Shown piece after piece: positions 37,105 to 45,998 of a stretch of 64,000 bases of DNA. The stretch spans positions 1 through 64,000 of the forward strand of contig NZ_QOWE01000021.1 of assembly GCF_003334855.1 (NCBI RefSeq). The letters are read 5' to 3'. The stretch is from Larkinella punicea. Its GTDB lineage: Bacteria; Bacteroidota; Bacteroidia; Cytophagales; Spirosomataceae. The translations under genes were made by a program, and so were the position numbers. The notes below the pieces were generated by a model, which did not search any database, was not told the origin of the DNA, and saw only the letters and a program-made list of their open reading frames with translations. Every line of letters begins with the position of its first letter. Position 1 is the first letter of the stretch.

Positions 37105-37827
37105 ATACACCCTCACCATTTGCTGCCAGTATTCGGCCCGGTGTGCCCGGCCTTCCCAGACGTACAGATCGTGCGGAATTTGCTTTTCGCCCAATGAAAA
37201 ACTCAAGGCCCGGTTGTTGTCGAAGAAGGGATCTTGCTGACCGATGGCGATCAGAAAATGCATCCGGCGCAGCAACGCCAGCGTGCCTTCGTCGTGGAGG
37301 TTGGGCAGAAAATGCGTGGGGGTGTTGAAGTAAATGGTTTCGTCGTAATAGGAATCGAACAATCCGCGAAAGCTCTCCACCGGTGCCGACAAGTCATACC
37401 GCCCGCTCAGGGCGACCACTTTCCCGAACCAGGCAGGATGCCGAAGTGCAATGTTCACCGCGTGAAAAGCGCCAAAGCTACAGCCCAGGGCGATCATGAA
37501 CGGCTGGGGATTTTTCATCCGGGTGAAGGGCAACACTTCTTCCAGAATGTAATTTTCGTAGTGCAGATGGCGTTGTACACGCTCGTGCGGAGGAATCCAT
37601 TTGCTGTATAAACTCTCGGCATCGATGCTATCGACGCAAAACAGTTGCAGATTCCCACTTTCGAGTTTGTCGGCCAGCGCGTCGACCAGACCAATGTTTT
37701 CAAACTCGTAAAACCGCCCCCGCCGGGTCGGAAACACCAGTACCCGCGCACCGGCATGACCAAACACTAAAAGCTCCATGTCGCGGTTCAGCCGGGGACT
37801 AAACCATTTTTGGTATTCGCGATGCAT
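37099..37827 (-). CDS. Alpha/beta-hydrolase esterase family protein (putative esterase, EstA/D type)
   Basis: Cytoplasmic-looking protein of 242 residues with no signal peptide. The nucleophile elbow GCSFGA holds the catalytic Ser (about residue 117), following FMIAL. LFCVDSIDAESLYSKWIPP is a substrate-side loop seen in the family of putative esterases (S-formylglutathione hydrolase/antigen 85 fold). The final His is probably in EGRAHRAEYWQQMV. The natural ester is not known. It faces the dioxygenase gene tail to tail and is followed on its own strand by nothing before the gene at 37104. Confidence 0.82.
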   Translation of the reverse strand: MHREYQKWFSPRLNRDMELLVFGHAGARVLVFPTRRGRFYEFENIGLVDALADKLESGNLQLFCVDSIDAESLYSKWIPPHERVQRHLHYENYILEEVLPFTRMKNPQPFMIALGCSFGAFHAVNIALRHPAWFGKVVALSGRYDLSAPVESFRGLFDSYYDETIYFNTPTHFLPNLHDEGTLALLRRMHFLIAIGQQDPFFDNNRALSFSLGEKQIPHDLYVWEGRAHRAEYWQQMVRVYL

Positions 37828-37899
37828 ACAACTCCTTTATTCGGCTGGCAAGATGCATCCTTTTTTAGTTACCGAACAGTTTTTTAGTTAAACAATTTG

Positions 37900-38493
37900 T
37901 TAAAAAATCTCAGGATGCTGCAACAACGTCTGTTGCCACAATGCATAGCCTGTCCGGTTCAGGTGCAGGCCATCGCTATCGAACAGTTCCCAGCGCGGGC
38001 GTCCTCCCCCATCGAGCATCGGTGTGAAGACGTCCACAAAGTGATAACCGGGCAGGGTTTCGATTTTCTGCTGAATCAGGTGATTGGCAAACCGGATGCG
38101 GTCGATGATGTGCCAGCGGGCGGGGCTGGGCTTGATGGCCACAAAGGTAAACGGCGTTTCCGGCATGTATTGCTGCATTTTACTGGTCAGCGCGCAGAAG
38201 AACAGATACACTTCCTCTGGATGACGCCCGTCGCCCAGGTCGTTATCGCCGGCATAAAACACGATGGAACGCGGTTGGACCGGTAGTACCAGCCGTTCGA
38301 AAAACCAGCCACAGGCCGCCAGCGTCGAGCCACCAAAACCGATATTCAACACCTGTTCTTCGGAAAAATCGTGGTCCAGCGTTTTCCACAGGCGGATGGA
38401 AGAACTGCCGTAAAAAACCGTGCGGTTGGTAACTTCTGCGGTGGATCGAACCTTTTTTTCAAGTTGATGGACTTCGTCTTCGTACCAGAACAT
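37900..38493 (-). CDS. SGNH/GDSL-type hydrolase
   Basis: Small hydrolase of 197 residues with the four SGNH blocks: block I VFYGSSSIRLW (nucleophile Ser31, GSSS replacing GDSL), block II GFGGST (Gly), block III YAGDNDLGDG (Asn), and block V DSDGLHLNRTGYALW (Asp and His). It has no signal peptide, so it is probably intracellular. Family members act on esters, often as acyl or acetyl esterases. The substrate is not shown and the neighbours give no clue. Confidence 0.88.
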   Translation of the reverse strand: MFWYEDEVHQLEKKVRSTAEVTNRTVFYGSSSIRLWKTLDHDFSEEQVLNIGFGGSTLAACGWFFERLVLPVQPRSIVFYAGDNDLGDGRHPEEVYLFFCALTSKMQQYMPETPFTFVAIKPSPARWHIIDRIRFANHLIQQKIETLPGYHFVDVFTPMLDGGGRPRWELFDSDGLHLNRTGYALWQQTLLQHPEIF

Positions 38494-38552
38494 AGGGGTT
38501 TGGGGAATAGATAGGCAAAAATACAGCTTTGAACTGAACGTACCTACGGACT

Positions 38553-40292
38553 TCAGGCAATAGCCAGCCGAAAGTAAAAAGCCGCCCCCGGTTCAATCCC
38601 GTCCTTCAACCCGATTTCTCCGCCCATCGTCTGAATAAATTCCCGGGAAATGGCCAGGCCCAGGCCCGTGCCGCTCACCGAACCGTTCTGGCCGGGAGCG
38701 CGAAAATACCGGTCGAAAACCCGCGCCCGGTGTTCGGGACGCAAACCGGGGCCGTAATCCCGAACCACAAATTCCACCTGATTGCCAAGCTGCTGGGCCG
38801 AAATATGAACCACATTTTCTTCGGGACTGTGCCGGATGGCATTCGACAACAGGTTGACCAACACCCAGGTGGCTTTGTCGGGATCGGCTTTGATCGCGGG
38901 CAAATCCGAAAAACCCGACACCTCAAACCGCACCTGCCGCTGCTGGGCCGCCACTTCCAGCGCGCGGGTCGCATACTGAACCAGATCCGACGGATCGACG
39001 GCCTTGATGGTCAGTTGAATCTGACCCGATTCCACCTGCGCCAGATTCAACAGCTCACCGGTGATGTTCAGCAGCCGGTCGGCGTCGTTGCGGACGTGAT
39101 CGACCAGTTGCTTTTGTTCTTCGTTCAACGCACCCACCCGCTGATCATCCAGCAGTTTCAAACTCATCTTGATGGCCGAAATCGGCGTTTTCAACTCGTG
39201 GGAAACCGTTGCGATGAAATTCGTTTTGGCCAGATCGCGCTCCTGGTAAGCGGTTATGTTTTCCAGCACAATCACCCAACCGGCGGCAATGGGCTGGTCT
39301 TCGCCGGTGCGTGTCAGGGTGACAACGTGCGTTTGTCGGTTAAAATAGCTTTCTTTTCCTTCGTCGACAATTTTGAGTAAACCACCCGCCACCTGGGGTT
39401 CTTTCGCCGGTTCCACCAGATTCTGGAGCAGGTTCCGCAGCAAATCGTTGGTCAGGGCCGCATCCGGCGCGTATTTCCCGACCAGGTCCGCTTCCTGAAC
39501 GCCCAGCAACCGGCAGGCAACAGGGTTCACAAACCGGATTGTCTTTTTCTCGTCCAGTCCGATAATCCCGTTGTCCATCAATTGAATGAGGGTATCGATG
39601 CGCTTCTTTTCAAACAGTACGTCGGCCAGTTTGGTGTGTTCGTATTCGTCGAGCTTGTGTGCCATCGAGTTGAACGCCCGCGCCAGATCACCAAATTCGT
39701 CGTTGGATTTAAAATGCAGTCGTTCCTCAAAATTTCGGCTGGCCACTTCCTGAATACTGCGCGTCAGTTCGCGCAGCGGATTGGCGATATAGCCGGGGAA
39801 ATTGATGATGAACGAAAACAGAATCAGGAAACTGAAGGTCCCCATCACCACCAGCCAGATCAGGGCATCTTTGGCGGTTTGTTCGGCCACGTTGTTTTTG
39901 CGAAACATCGCCTGCTGGTTGATCGCGCCCAGTTGCAGCAGGTTTTGCTGAATGCGGGTCGCCGTCAGGGAATCATTCCGACTTCCCGATTTCAACTGGT
40001 CGAAATCCACCCGCACGGCTTCCACCAGTTCCTTCTCCCCTTCTTCCGTCAAATTCGCTTCCTGCCGACGCAGTGACGTGTCGAAAGTTTTGATTGAATT
40101 GGGGTCTGAATTCCGCGTGAGCAAAGCCTTCTGCATACTTCCCACAAACTGCAGGGAGGTATAATTATCCTTCAGAATAGCCCGGGCATCATCCGCAAGC
40201 TGGTTTAAGTAATAGATTCCCAGCCCGCCCAGCAACATCGTGACGGCAAACAGGAAGGCCAGCGCCAGCGATAGTTTTAGTTTAATCGTCAT
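38553..40292 (-). CDS. HAMP-PAS sensor histidine kinase linked to kdp
   Basis: Kinase of 579 residues. It has two transmembrane helices (about 8-28 and 150-170) around a periplasmic helical sensor, a HAMP domain (PLRELTRSIQEVASRNFEER, about 175-225), a PAS domain (about 240-345) and a HisKA box with His365 (FIATVSHELKTPISAIKMS). The HATPase domain has N box VNLLSNAIRHSP and G boxes DYGPGL and GTGLGLAIS. It overlaps the KdpD-like gene by 4 bases (ATGA). In Bacteroidota the KdpD sensor half and the kinase half are often separate, and this is most likely the kinase half; no KdpE is found in the window. Confidence 0.88.
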   Translation of the reverse strand: MTIKLKLSLALAFLFAVTMLLGGLGIYYLNQLADDARAILKDNYTSLQFVGSMQKALLTRNSDPNSIKTFDTSLRRQEANLTEEGEKELVEAVRVDFDQLKSGSRNDSLTATRIQQNLLQLGAINQQAMFRKNNVAEQTAKDALIWLVVMGTFSFLILFSFIINFPGYIANPLRELTRSIQEVASRNFEERLHFKSNDEFGDLARAFNSMAHKLDEYEHTKLADVLFEKKRIDTLIQLMDNGIIGLDEKKTIRFVNPVACRLLGVQEADLVGKYAPDAALTNDLLRNLLQNLVEPAKEPQVAGGLLKIVDEGKESYFNRQTHVVTLTRTGEDQPIAAGWVIVLENITAYQERDLAKTNFIATVSHELKTPISAIKMSLKLLDDQRVGALNEEQKQLVDHVRNDADRLLNITGELLNLAQVESGQIQLTIKAVDPSDLVQYATRALEVAAQQRQVRFEVSGFSDLPAIKADPDKATWVLVNLLSNAIRHSPEENVVHISAQQLGNQVEFVVRDYGPGLRPEHRARVFDRYFRAPGQNGSVSGTGLGLAISREFIQTMGGEIGLKDGIEPGAAFYFRLAIA

Positions 40293-41416
40293 GACAGGAT
40301 GACTAAATCAATGTCCGATTCGGATAACATAGTGAGCAACTGATTGAATGCATGGGTCCGCAGAATTACCTGAAACAGGTTGAAATGCGGTTTGCCGATG
40401 CAGACCGTTGTAATCTTACGCTTTTCGCACTCCTCGACCAGCGCATTAAAGATACTCGTGTTTTTTACCCGGATCACCTCGGCTCCCAATTCCGTCGCCA
40501 GTTTTAAATTATTGATCAAATGCCGTTGCACATCCAGCTTGATGCGGTTGGGATCTTCGGCGGGCGTCTGCACATAGAGCACACACCACCGGGCCTGGTA
40601 ATAAGCCGCCAGCCGGGCGGTTTTGCGGATCACCCGCCGGGCCACCAGGTGGTTGGTACTGATGGACGCCATCAGCCGTTCGTGCCGAAACTGGGTGTTG
40701 ACGGGCAGCGTGGTTTCCACTTTCCGTTCCACCGCCGTCACCACTTCCTTGAGTGCCAGTTCGCGGAGTTGCAGGATTTTTTCGGCCTGAAAGAAGTTGC
40801 GCAGGGCGGTTTCTACCTTCGCCGGATCGTAGATTTTCCCTTCTTTCAGACGCGCAATCAGTTCATCTACCGTTAGATCGATGTTCACTACTTCGTCGGC
40901 TGCCTGCAAAACCCGGTCGGGAACGCGCTCGGCGACCTCGATTCCGGTGATGTCGTGGACCTCGTCATACAGACTTTCGATGTGCTGAATGTTCACGGCA
41001 CTCACCACGTTGATGCCCGCGTCGAGAATGTCGAGTACATCCTGCCACCGCTTTTCGTTTTTCGAACCGGGAATGTTGGTATGCGCCAGTTCGTCCACGA
41101 TGACCAGTTCGGGATGCCCGTTCAGAATCGTTTGCAGATCCATTTCTTCCAGTTCGCGGCCTTTGTAAAACACTTTCCGTCTTGGAATCATCGGCAAACC
41201 CGCGATCAGTGCCTGGGTTTCGGCCCGGTTGTGGGTTTCCACGTACCCGATCTTTACGTCGATTCCTCCCCGCAGCAACGCGTGTGCTTCCTGCAACATG
41301 CGGTAGGTTTTGCCCACGCCCGCACTCATCCCGATGTAAATCTTGAATTTCCCCCGGCGCGACGCCTGAATGAGCCGGAGAAAGTGGTCGGCGGATTGAT
41401 CGCGGTCGTTTTCCAT
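40289..41416 (-). CDS. kdpD: KdpD N-terminal sensor protein (KdpD + Usp domains, no kinase)
   Basis: Protein of 375 residues covering only the cytoplasmic N-terminal part of KdpD. The P-loop is GMSAGVGKT (29-37) and the Walker B-like strand is LVIVDELAHTNIPG (about 105-118). ENIQH-type sequence (VNIQHIESLYDEV) follows, and a universal-stress-protein domain fills the C-terminal half (about 240-375). There are no membrane helices and no kinase domain; the next gene supplies a HAMP-PAS kinase. An alternative TTG start at 41446 adds ten residues; ATG 41416 is preferred. Confidence 0.9.
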   Translation of the reverse strand: MENDRDQSADHFLRLIQASRRGKFKIYIGMSAGVGKTYRMLQEAHALLRGGIDVKIGYVETHNRAETQALIAGLPMIPRRKVFYKGRELEEMDLQTILNGHPELVIVDELAHTNIPGSKNEKRWQDVLDILDAGINVVSAVNIQHIESLYDEVHDITGIEVAERVPDRVLQAADEVVNIDLTVDELIARLKEGKIYDPAKVETALRNFFQAEKILQLRELALKEVVTAVERKVETTLPVNTQFRHERLMASISTNHLVARRVIRKTARLAAYYQARWCVLYVQTPAEDPNRIKLDVQRHLINNLKLATELGAEVIRVKNTSIFNALVEECEKRKITTVCIGKPHFNLFQVILRTHAFNQLLTMLSESDIDLVILS

Positions 41417-41440
41417 TGTTTTTCTGAGAGGATAGAGGAT

Positions 41441-41500
41441 AGACAAGAGAGTAAAGACGCAATTTCCTCACGAAGAACTTTTGTCTTTACGCTCTTGTCT
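41441..41500. repeat. Word-like inverted repeat between porin and kdpD genes
   Basis: AGACAAGAGAGTAAAGAC (41441-41458) pairs with 41483-41500 with one mismatch over a 24-base spacer. Outside the stem GAGAGGAT and AACCTCTC continue the pairing loosely, and GGATAGAGGATAGA shows iterated words. It lies between two genes of one operon, so it may be an attenuator, processing site or intergenic repeat. Confidence 0.65.
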
Positions 41501-41516
41501 AACCTCTCCCTTCTAA

Positions 41517-42677
41517 TTAAAAACTGATCGCCAGTGAGGTTGTCAGCGCGTTGTTGGTTCGTTTGGCGGGGCCGGTCTCGGCAAAAATCGCATCCTTGCT
41601 GTTGAAACCCCGGTATTCAATTCGCCAGACGGCATTTGGCAGAATCGTGTAGTCATAATTGACGGAATAGCCCCAGGTTTTAAAACCGTTGGGCCGTTCC
41701 GCCGATAGCGTATTGATAATCACTCCATTCGGATCATTGTAATACTCAACCCGCCCGGCAACGTAGCTTTTTGAACTGGTGGCATACCGGAAAAGGATCA
41801 CCGGCGAATACCAGACGTATCGCTTCAGAATTCCTTCATCAACGAGCGGTTTTCGCTCGGCTCCGATGTCGAAGCCCAGCGTAAGTCCGAACTTGCCGGT
41901 TGGGTTGATGATGGCATAAAAGTTATTGAAAAACCGGGGCTGGTCCAATGAATCTGCATGATCGGCTCCCAGAAAACTACTCCAGTTCAGGGTCACTTTT
42001 GAACTGGGTTTAAACTGTACCTGCGTACTGAAAGCCGGTTTGGTATACCCAGGCAAGCGGTTGATGCGCTGCCAGCCGTTGAGCACCGATCCCAGCAAGG
42101 TCCATTTTCCGTTCGGCGTGTTATACGTCAGCTTGGCGCCGGCCAGGTAATACGGCGAATTTTCGGCTAACATACTGCGTGTCAGCGTCCAGCAGTCTTT
42201 GGAAACCGCACTTTCAAAACCGATGTGCGACGAAAAAACACCGGCATCGAGCCACAAATCGCGGTTTTTGCTGAGCTTTACCCCGGCGTTGGCTTCGTAA
42301 ATGTTGCGGAGCAGCGGCTGCTCGGCGGCATAATTATACTGGGCATACGTCCCGACCTGGAGGGCCAGATTAGCGCGAACCCGCTCGTTTGCATAAGCCG
42401 CCTTGAGGAACGCCAGGTTCACATTGACTTCCCGGTTTCGCTTGTGATTGTACAGAAAACCGGGTCGTTCCTGTGCCTTGGGCTGGTTCAGATCCTGAAC
42501 GTAATACAGTTCAGCGTACCCGGACAGGGTGAGGCTGGGCGTCGGCGTTGAACTGGTTTGTGCAAATGCGTAGGGACCGACCAGTACCTGTATTAAAATG
42601 GCGAAACTAATCAAAGTTTTCTTCAGGTAGGACTTTCGCTTTTCGCCCCTAAATCCCCTGCAGGGGACTTTTAGCAT
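41517..42677 (-). CDS. Kdp-associated outer-membrane porin
   Basis: Beta-barrel protein of about 386 residues with a signal-like core (KTLISFAILIQVLVGPYAFAQ). Many alternating strands follow (LSGYAELYYVQDLN, ENSPYYLAGAKLTYN, YDYTILPNAVWRIEYRGFNS), and the last residues (NNALTTSLAISF) end in Phe as outer-membrane barrels do. Such porins accompany kdpFABC in Bacteroidota. The 5' end is unusual: a 101-bp palindromic element covers it. The ATG used here (42675-42677) lies inside the element; the other in-frame ATG, 42764, lies beyond it and would give a 50-residue lead before the signal core. Confidence 0.78.
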   Translation of the reverse strand: MLKVPCRGFRGEKRKSYLKKTLISFAILIQVLVGPYAFAQTSSTPTPSLTLSGYAELYYVQDLNQPKAQERPGFLYNHKRNREVNVNLAFLKAAYANERVRANLALQVGTYAQYNYAAEQPLLRNIYEANAGVKLSKNRDLWLDAGVFSSHIGFESAVSKDCWTLTRSMLAENSPYYLAGAKLTYNTPNGKWTLLGSVLNGWQRINRLPGYTKPAFSTQVQFKPSSKVTLNWSSFLGADHADSLDQPRFFNNFYAIINPTGKFGLTLGFDIGAERKPLVDEGILKRYVWYSPVILFRYATSSKSYVAGRVEYYNDPNGVIINTLSAERPNGFKTWGYSVNYDYTILPNAVWRIEYRGFNSKDAIFAETGPAKRTNNALTTSLAISF

Positions 42678-42732
42678 CTGGAGGGGGCGCGTCCAAGTCC
42701 CCTGCAGGGGATTTAGGGGCAAAAGCGAAAGT
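42632..42732. repeat. 101-bp palindromic element, CCCCT-NN-AGGGG family
   Basis: The arms 42632-42670 and 42695-42732 are complementary apart from one extra C on the left. Each holds GCCCCTAAATCCCCTGCAGG continuing GGACTT. The centre reads TTAGCATCTGGAGGGGGCGCGTCC. The outer element at 60478-60731 has the same layout: GCCCCTAA(A)TCCCCT-NN-AGGGGACTTTT, about 20 variable bases, then GTCCAAGTCCCC. Two copies in one window mark a dispersed family. This copy overlaps the 5' end of the porin gene. Confidence 0.85.
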
Positions 42733-42840
42733 ATAACAGAATTATTAGACGTAAGTCGTATCATGGTTATTCGCGGTTTTTATACGTACCGCAGTTTTGT
42801 TGTACTCAGTCGTATCCACAACTTTAGTCTGTGGATACAT

Positions 42841-43404
42841 TTATTTCAATTCGTCCAAACTGACATTCAGACGCAATACATTCACTCTGGCGGGGCCGAA
42901 TAATCCTAACAACGGGCCTTCGGTGTGACTATCAACCAGTTGATTCAACTTTTCAACGGAAATCCCACGCACGTTGGCAATGCGCGCCACCTGAATTCTG
43001 GCCGCTACAGGCGACAGATCCGGATCAAGACCGGAGCCGGAAGCCGTCACCAGTTCGGCCGGAATGTCGGCTTTCTGAACACCCGGATTATGCACCAGAA
43101 ACGTATCGATCCGCGCCTGAACGGTTGTCAGATAATCCGGATTACTCGGGCCTTTGTTGGAACCCGCCGAACCGGCGGCATTATACTCCACCGCCGACGG
43201 ACGGCTGTTGAAATACCGGTCTTCGGTAAACGCCTGACCGATCCGGGAGTACCCAACCACTTTCCCGTTGACAACAACGGTTTCACCCTGGCCACCGCCC
43301 GGTGCCAACCGGGAAATACCGGCCACGAGCAAGGGATAAATGATCGCTAACAAAACCAGCATGACGAGGGTCAGTCGTAGGGCCGGGGAGAGATGAGTTT
43401 TCAT
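42841..43404 (-). CDS. kdpC: Potassium-transporting ATPase subunit C
   Basis: KdpC of 187 residues, the single-span periplasmic subunit that stabilises KdpB and assists ATP-dependent K+ transport. A transmembrane helix lies at about 10-32 (LVMLVLLAIIYPLLVAGISR). Family motifs follow: RIGQAFTEDRYFNSRPSAV, NLGPSNPDYL-like SNKGPSNPDYLTTV, and VTASGSGLDPDLSPVAARIQ. The last part (NQLVDSHTEGPLLGLFGPARVNVL) is also typical. The gene starts 12 bases after kdpB stops, in the standard B-C order. Confidence 0.95.
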   Translation of the reverse strand: MKTHLSPALRLTLVMLVLLAIIYPLLVAGISRLAPGGGQGETVVVNGKVVGYSRIGQAFTEDRYFNSRPSAVEYNAAGSAGSNKGPSNPDYLTTVQARIDTFLVHNPGVQKADIPAELVTASGSGLDPDLSPVAARIQVARIANVRGISVEKLNQLVDSHTEGPLLGLFGPARVNVLRLNVSLDELK

Positions 43405-43416
43405 GATTGTGTTTGA

Positions 43417-45480
43417 TTAGACGAATAAACCGACTACTAAATCCAAAGCTTTGATGCCGATAAACGGAGCGATGAGCCCGCCAAAACCGTAGATGAACAG
43501 ATTCCGGCGGAGCAACGCACTGGCACCGATCGGTTTGTATTCAACACCCCGCAACGCGAGCGGAATCAGCATCGGAATGATGATGGCGTTGAAAATAACC
43601 GCCGACAGAATGGCCGACTCCGCGCTGTGCAGCCGCATGATATTCAGGCTCTGCAAGGCCGGTATCGAAACCGTAAAAAGCGCCGGAACGATGGCAAAAT
43701 ACTTGGCGACGTCGTTGGCAATCGAAAACGTCGTCAACGTTCCGCGGGTGATGAGCAACTGTTTGCCAATCTCCACGACCTCGATCAGCTTCGTCGGGTC
43801 GTTGTCCAGATCGACCATATTGCCGGCTTCTTTGGCGGCTTGGGTGCCGCTGTTCATGGCCACACCCACGTCGGCCTGGGCCAGGGCGGGGGCATCGTTG
43901 GTGCCGTCGCCCATCATCGCCACCAGCTTACCGCCGGTTTGCTCGTTGCGGATATAGTTCATTTTATCTTCCGGTTTAGCTTCGGCGATGTAGTCATCGA
44001 CACCCGCCTTTTCGGCGATAAACTTGGCTGTCAGCGGATTATCACCCGTCACCATCACGGTTTTGACGCCCATTTTCCGCAGCCGGTCGAAGCGTTCGGC
44101 AATACCCGGTTTGATAATGTCCTGTAGTTCGATCACCCCCATGACGGTTTCGTTTTGTGACACGACCAAAGGCGTTCCACCGTTTGCGGCAATCTTCTTG
44201 GCCTGCTCTTCGGTTTCGGCCGGAAAGGCATGACCGGCCCGCGTGACCATGTTCCGAATGGAATCAGTCGCGCCTTTGCGAATCCGAACCAGACCGTTGC
44301 TGCGATCCGGCAGGTCGATCCCCGACGAACGGGTTTCGGCCGTGAACTTGATCAGCGTCGCGCCGGTCGTGCTCAGGTTTCGTGTGACCTCCGTTCCCGC
44401 CAGTTCCACAATCGACTTGCCTTCCGGCGTTTCGTCGGCCAGGGAACTCAGTGCGCTGGATCGGATCATGTCGGTTTTGGAGACGCCCGGCGCGGGATAA
44501 AAATGGGTGGCTTTCCGGTTTCCAATCGTAATTGTTCCGGTTTTGTCGAGCAGCAGTGTATCGATGTCGCCCGCCGTTTCGACAGCCCGGCCCGACTTGG
44601 CAATCACGTTGGCCCGCAGCGCCCGGTCCATCCCGGCAATTCCGATGGCCGACAGCAAACCGCCAATGGTGGTTGGAATCAGACAGACAAACAGCGAAAT
44701 CAAGGCCGCAATCGTGATCGGCGTATTGGCGTAATCGGCAAACGGTTTCAGGGCGACGCAGACGATGATGAAAATCAGCGTAAAACCGGCCAGCAGAATC
44801 GTCAGCGCAATTTCGTTCGGTGTTTTCTGGCGACTGGCTCCTTCCACGAGTGCAATCATTTTGTCCAGAAACGATTCGCCGGGCTGGGTGGTCACCTGCA
44901 CTTTAATCCGGTCAGACAATACTTTCGTACCACCGGTTACGGATGATTTATCCCCACCGGCTTCGCGAATCACCGGGGCCGATTCGCCCGTAATGGCCGA
45001 CTCGTCAATGGTTGCCAGCCCCTCGATGATCTCACCGTCGGACGGAATGATGTCGCCGGTTTCGCAGACGAACACATCGCCCTTCACCAGTTGTGACGAC
45101 GGAATGGTCTGAACTTCATTGACCTGCCTATTCCCCACGGCGCGAATCACTTTGGCGGGGGTTTCCTGCCGGGTTTTCCGCAGCGATTCGGCCTGCGCTT
45201 TCCCCCGCGCTTCGGCAATGGCTTCGGCGAAGTTGGCAAAGAGGACGGTGATCAGCAGAATCAGGGTGATGACCAGGTTGTAGCCCAGTGTTCCCTGCGA
45301 CGTATCGCCCGACAGAGCGATGTAAGCCGTGACCAGCACCATAATCAGCGTGCCGATTTCGACCGTGAACATGACCGGGTTCTTCACCAGAACCGCCGGA
45401 TTTAATTTAATAAACGACTCCCGAATGGCTTTTCCAACGAGTTCGCGTTGAAAGAGGGAGGATTGTTTTGGCTGTGCCAT
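43417..45480 (-). CDS. kdpB: Potassium-transporting P-type ATPase subunit B
   Basis: KdpB of 687 residues, the catalytic P-type ATPase subunit of the KdpFABC pump. It shows the TGES loop ([10 protein letters not shown]), the phosphorylated Asp312 in [10 protein letters not shown], KGAxD-type nucleotide-site sequence (RKGATDSI), TGDNPLTA and the hinge [18 protein letters not shown]. Seven hydrophobic segments fit the family. Length is the usual one. It should directly follow kdpA, but 518 bases with a plus-strand gene pair separate them, and the promoter of that pair lies beside the kdpB start codon. Confidence 0.97.
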   Translation of the reverse strand: MAQPKQSSLFQRELVGKAIRESFIKLNPAVLVKNPVMFTVEIGTLIMVLVTAYIALSGDTSQGTLGYNLVITLILLITVLFANFAEAIAEARGKAQAESLRKTRQETPAKVIRAVGNRQVNEVQTIPSSQLVKGDVFVCETGDIIPSDGEIIEGLATIDESAITGESAPVIREAGGDKSSVTGGTKVLSDRIKVQVTTQPGESFLDKMIALVEGASRQKTPNEIALTILLAGFTLIFIIVCVALKPFADYANTPITIAALISLFVCLIPTTIGGLLSAIGIAGMDRALRANVIAKSGRAVETAGDIDTLLLDKTGTITIGNRKATHFYPAPGVSKTDMIRSSALSSLADETPEGKSIVELAGTEVTRNLSTTGATLIKFTAETRSSGIDLPDRSNGLVRIRKGATDSIRNMVTRAGHAFPAETEEQAKKIAANGGTPLVVSQNETVMGVIELQDIIKPGIAERFDRLRKMGVKTVMVTGDNPLTAKFIAEKAGVDDYIAEAKPEDKMNYIRNEQTGGKLVAMMGDGTNDAPALAQADVGVAMNSGTQAAKEAGNMVDLDNDPTKLIEVVEIGKQLLITRGTLTTFSIANDVAKYFAIVPALFTVSIPALQSLNIMRLHSAESAILSAVIFNAIIIPMLIPLALRGVEYKPIGASALLRRNLFIYGFGGLIAPFIGIKALDLVVGLFV

Positions 45481-45493
45481 AATGTTATCTTTG
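45463..45493 (+). promoter_or_regulatory. Bacteroidota promoter for the small gene pair inside kdp
   Basis: TTG at 45463-45465, a 20-base spacer and an exact TATCTTTG (-7 box, TAnnTTTG) at 45486-45493. Transcription would start near 45500, leaving the ATG at 45512 as the first good start codon. The box overlaps the first codons of kdpB on the other strand. Confidence 0.7.
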
Positions 45494-45511
45494 AAAAAAA
45501 TGTCTTGTGTT

Positions 45512-45808
45512 ATGACTGTTCAACAAGCCACCTTAGAAAATACATTTCAGGAAATGGGTTATACCTCAATGGCTGATTATGCGATTCAGAAGGCTCGTGA
45601 AGAATTGCTTCAGGAGTTAAAAAAAAGTTTGGATGAGGTAGCTCAGTTCGAGACTAAATACAGTATGACTTACCTGGAGTTTGACAAACGTTTTCATGAC
45701 CTCACTCAATTTGGTTTGTTTGAACGCGAAGATGATATAATGGACTGGCGTGCCGAACTTGAAGTGATTCGTGTCGTTGAAAAACGACTTGCCCGGCTTA
45801 CGGCATGA
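45512..45808 (+). CDS. Small protein of unknown function, possible antitoxin-like partner
   Basis: A 98-residue acidic, helical protein. It begins [20 protein letters not shown] and ends with a charged helix [12 protein letters not shown]. No family is recognised with certainty. The size, charge and ATGA overlap with a second small gene resemble toxin-antitoxin or small regulatory pairs. ATG 45512 is chosen over 45482 and 45500 because an exact -7 promoter box lies at 45486-45493. The gene lies on the strand opposite to kdp, between kdpB and kdpA. Confidence 0.65.
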   Translation: MTVQQATLENTFQEMGYTSMADYAIQKAREELLQELKKSLDEVAQFETKYSMTYLEFDKRFHDLTQFGLFEREDDIMDWRAELEVIRVVEKRLARLTA

Positions 45809-45960
45809 CCATCGATCTCTCTCCTTTTGACAAACTGATTGCCTCCGTCGACGAAAACAGAATTTTCCAACGACAGACGACAATTACCCCGATCTGGCAA
45901 CTTCTCCCCATCACCAACATGTTGGTTCTGAAGAAAACATTCAACCTTCGGAACCGATGA
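45805..45960 (+). CDS. Small protein of unknown function, perhaps frameshifted
   Basis: A 51-residue open frame begins at an ATG overlapping the preceding stop (ATGA) and starts [20 protein letters not shown]. After about residue 21 the composition turns unusual. Another frame then reads NFPTTDDNYPDLATSPHHQH and continues to MTLEKVLQHIADQLSSQ with a stop at 46008-46010, which looks more protein-like. One missing base near AGAATTTTCC (about 45855) would join them into a product of about 68 residues. It may be the partner of the 98-residue protein upstream. The function is unknown. Confidence 0.45.
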   Translation: MTIDLSPFDKLIASVDENRIFQRQTTITPIWQLLPITNMLVLKKTFNLRNR

Positions 45961-45998
45961 CGTTGGAGAAAGTGCTTCAGCACATCGCCGATCAATTG

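Noticed and set aside
44230-44946. 238-codon plus-strand frame opposite kdpB
   Set aside because: Antisense shadow of a highly conserved ATPase.
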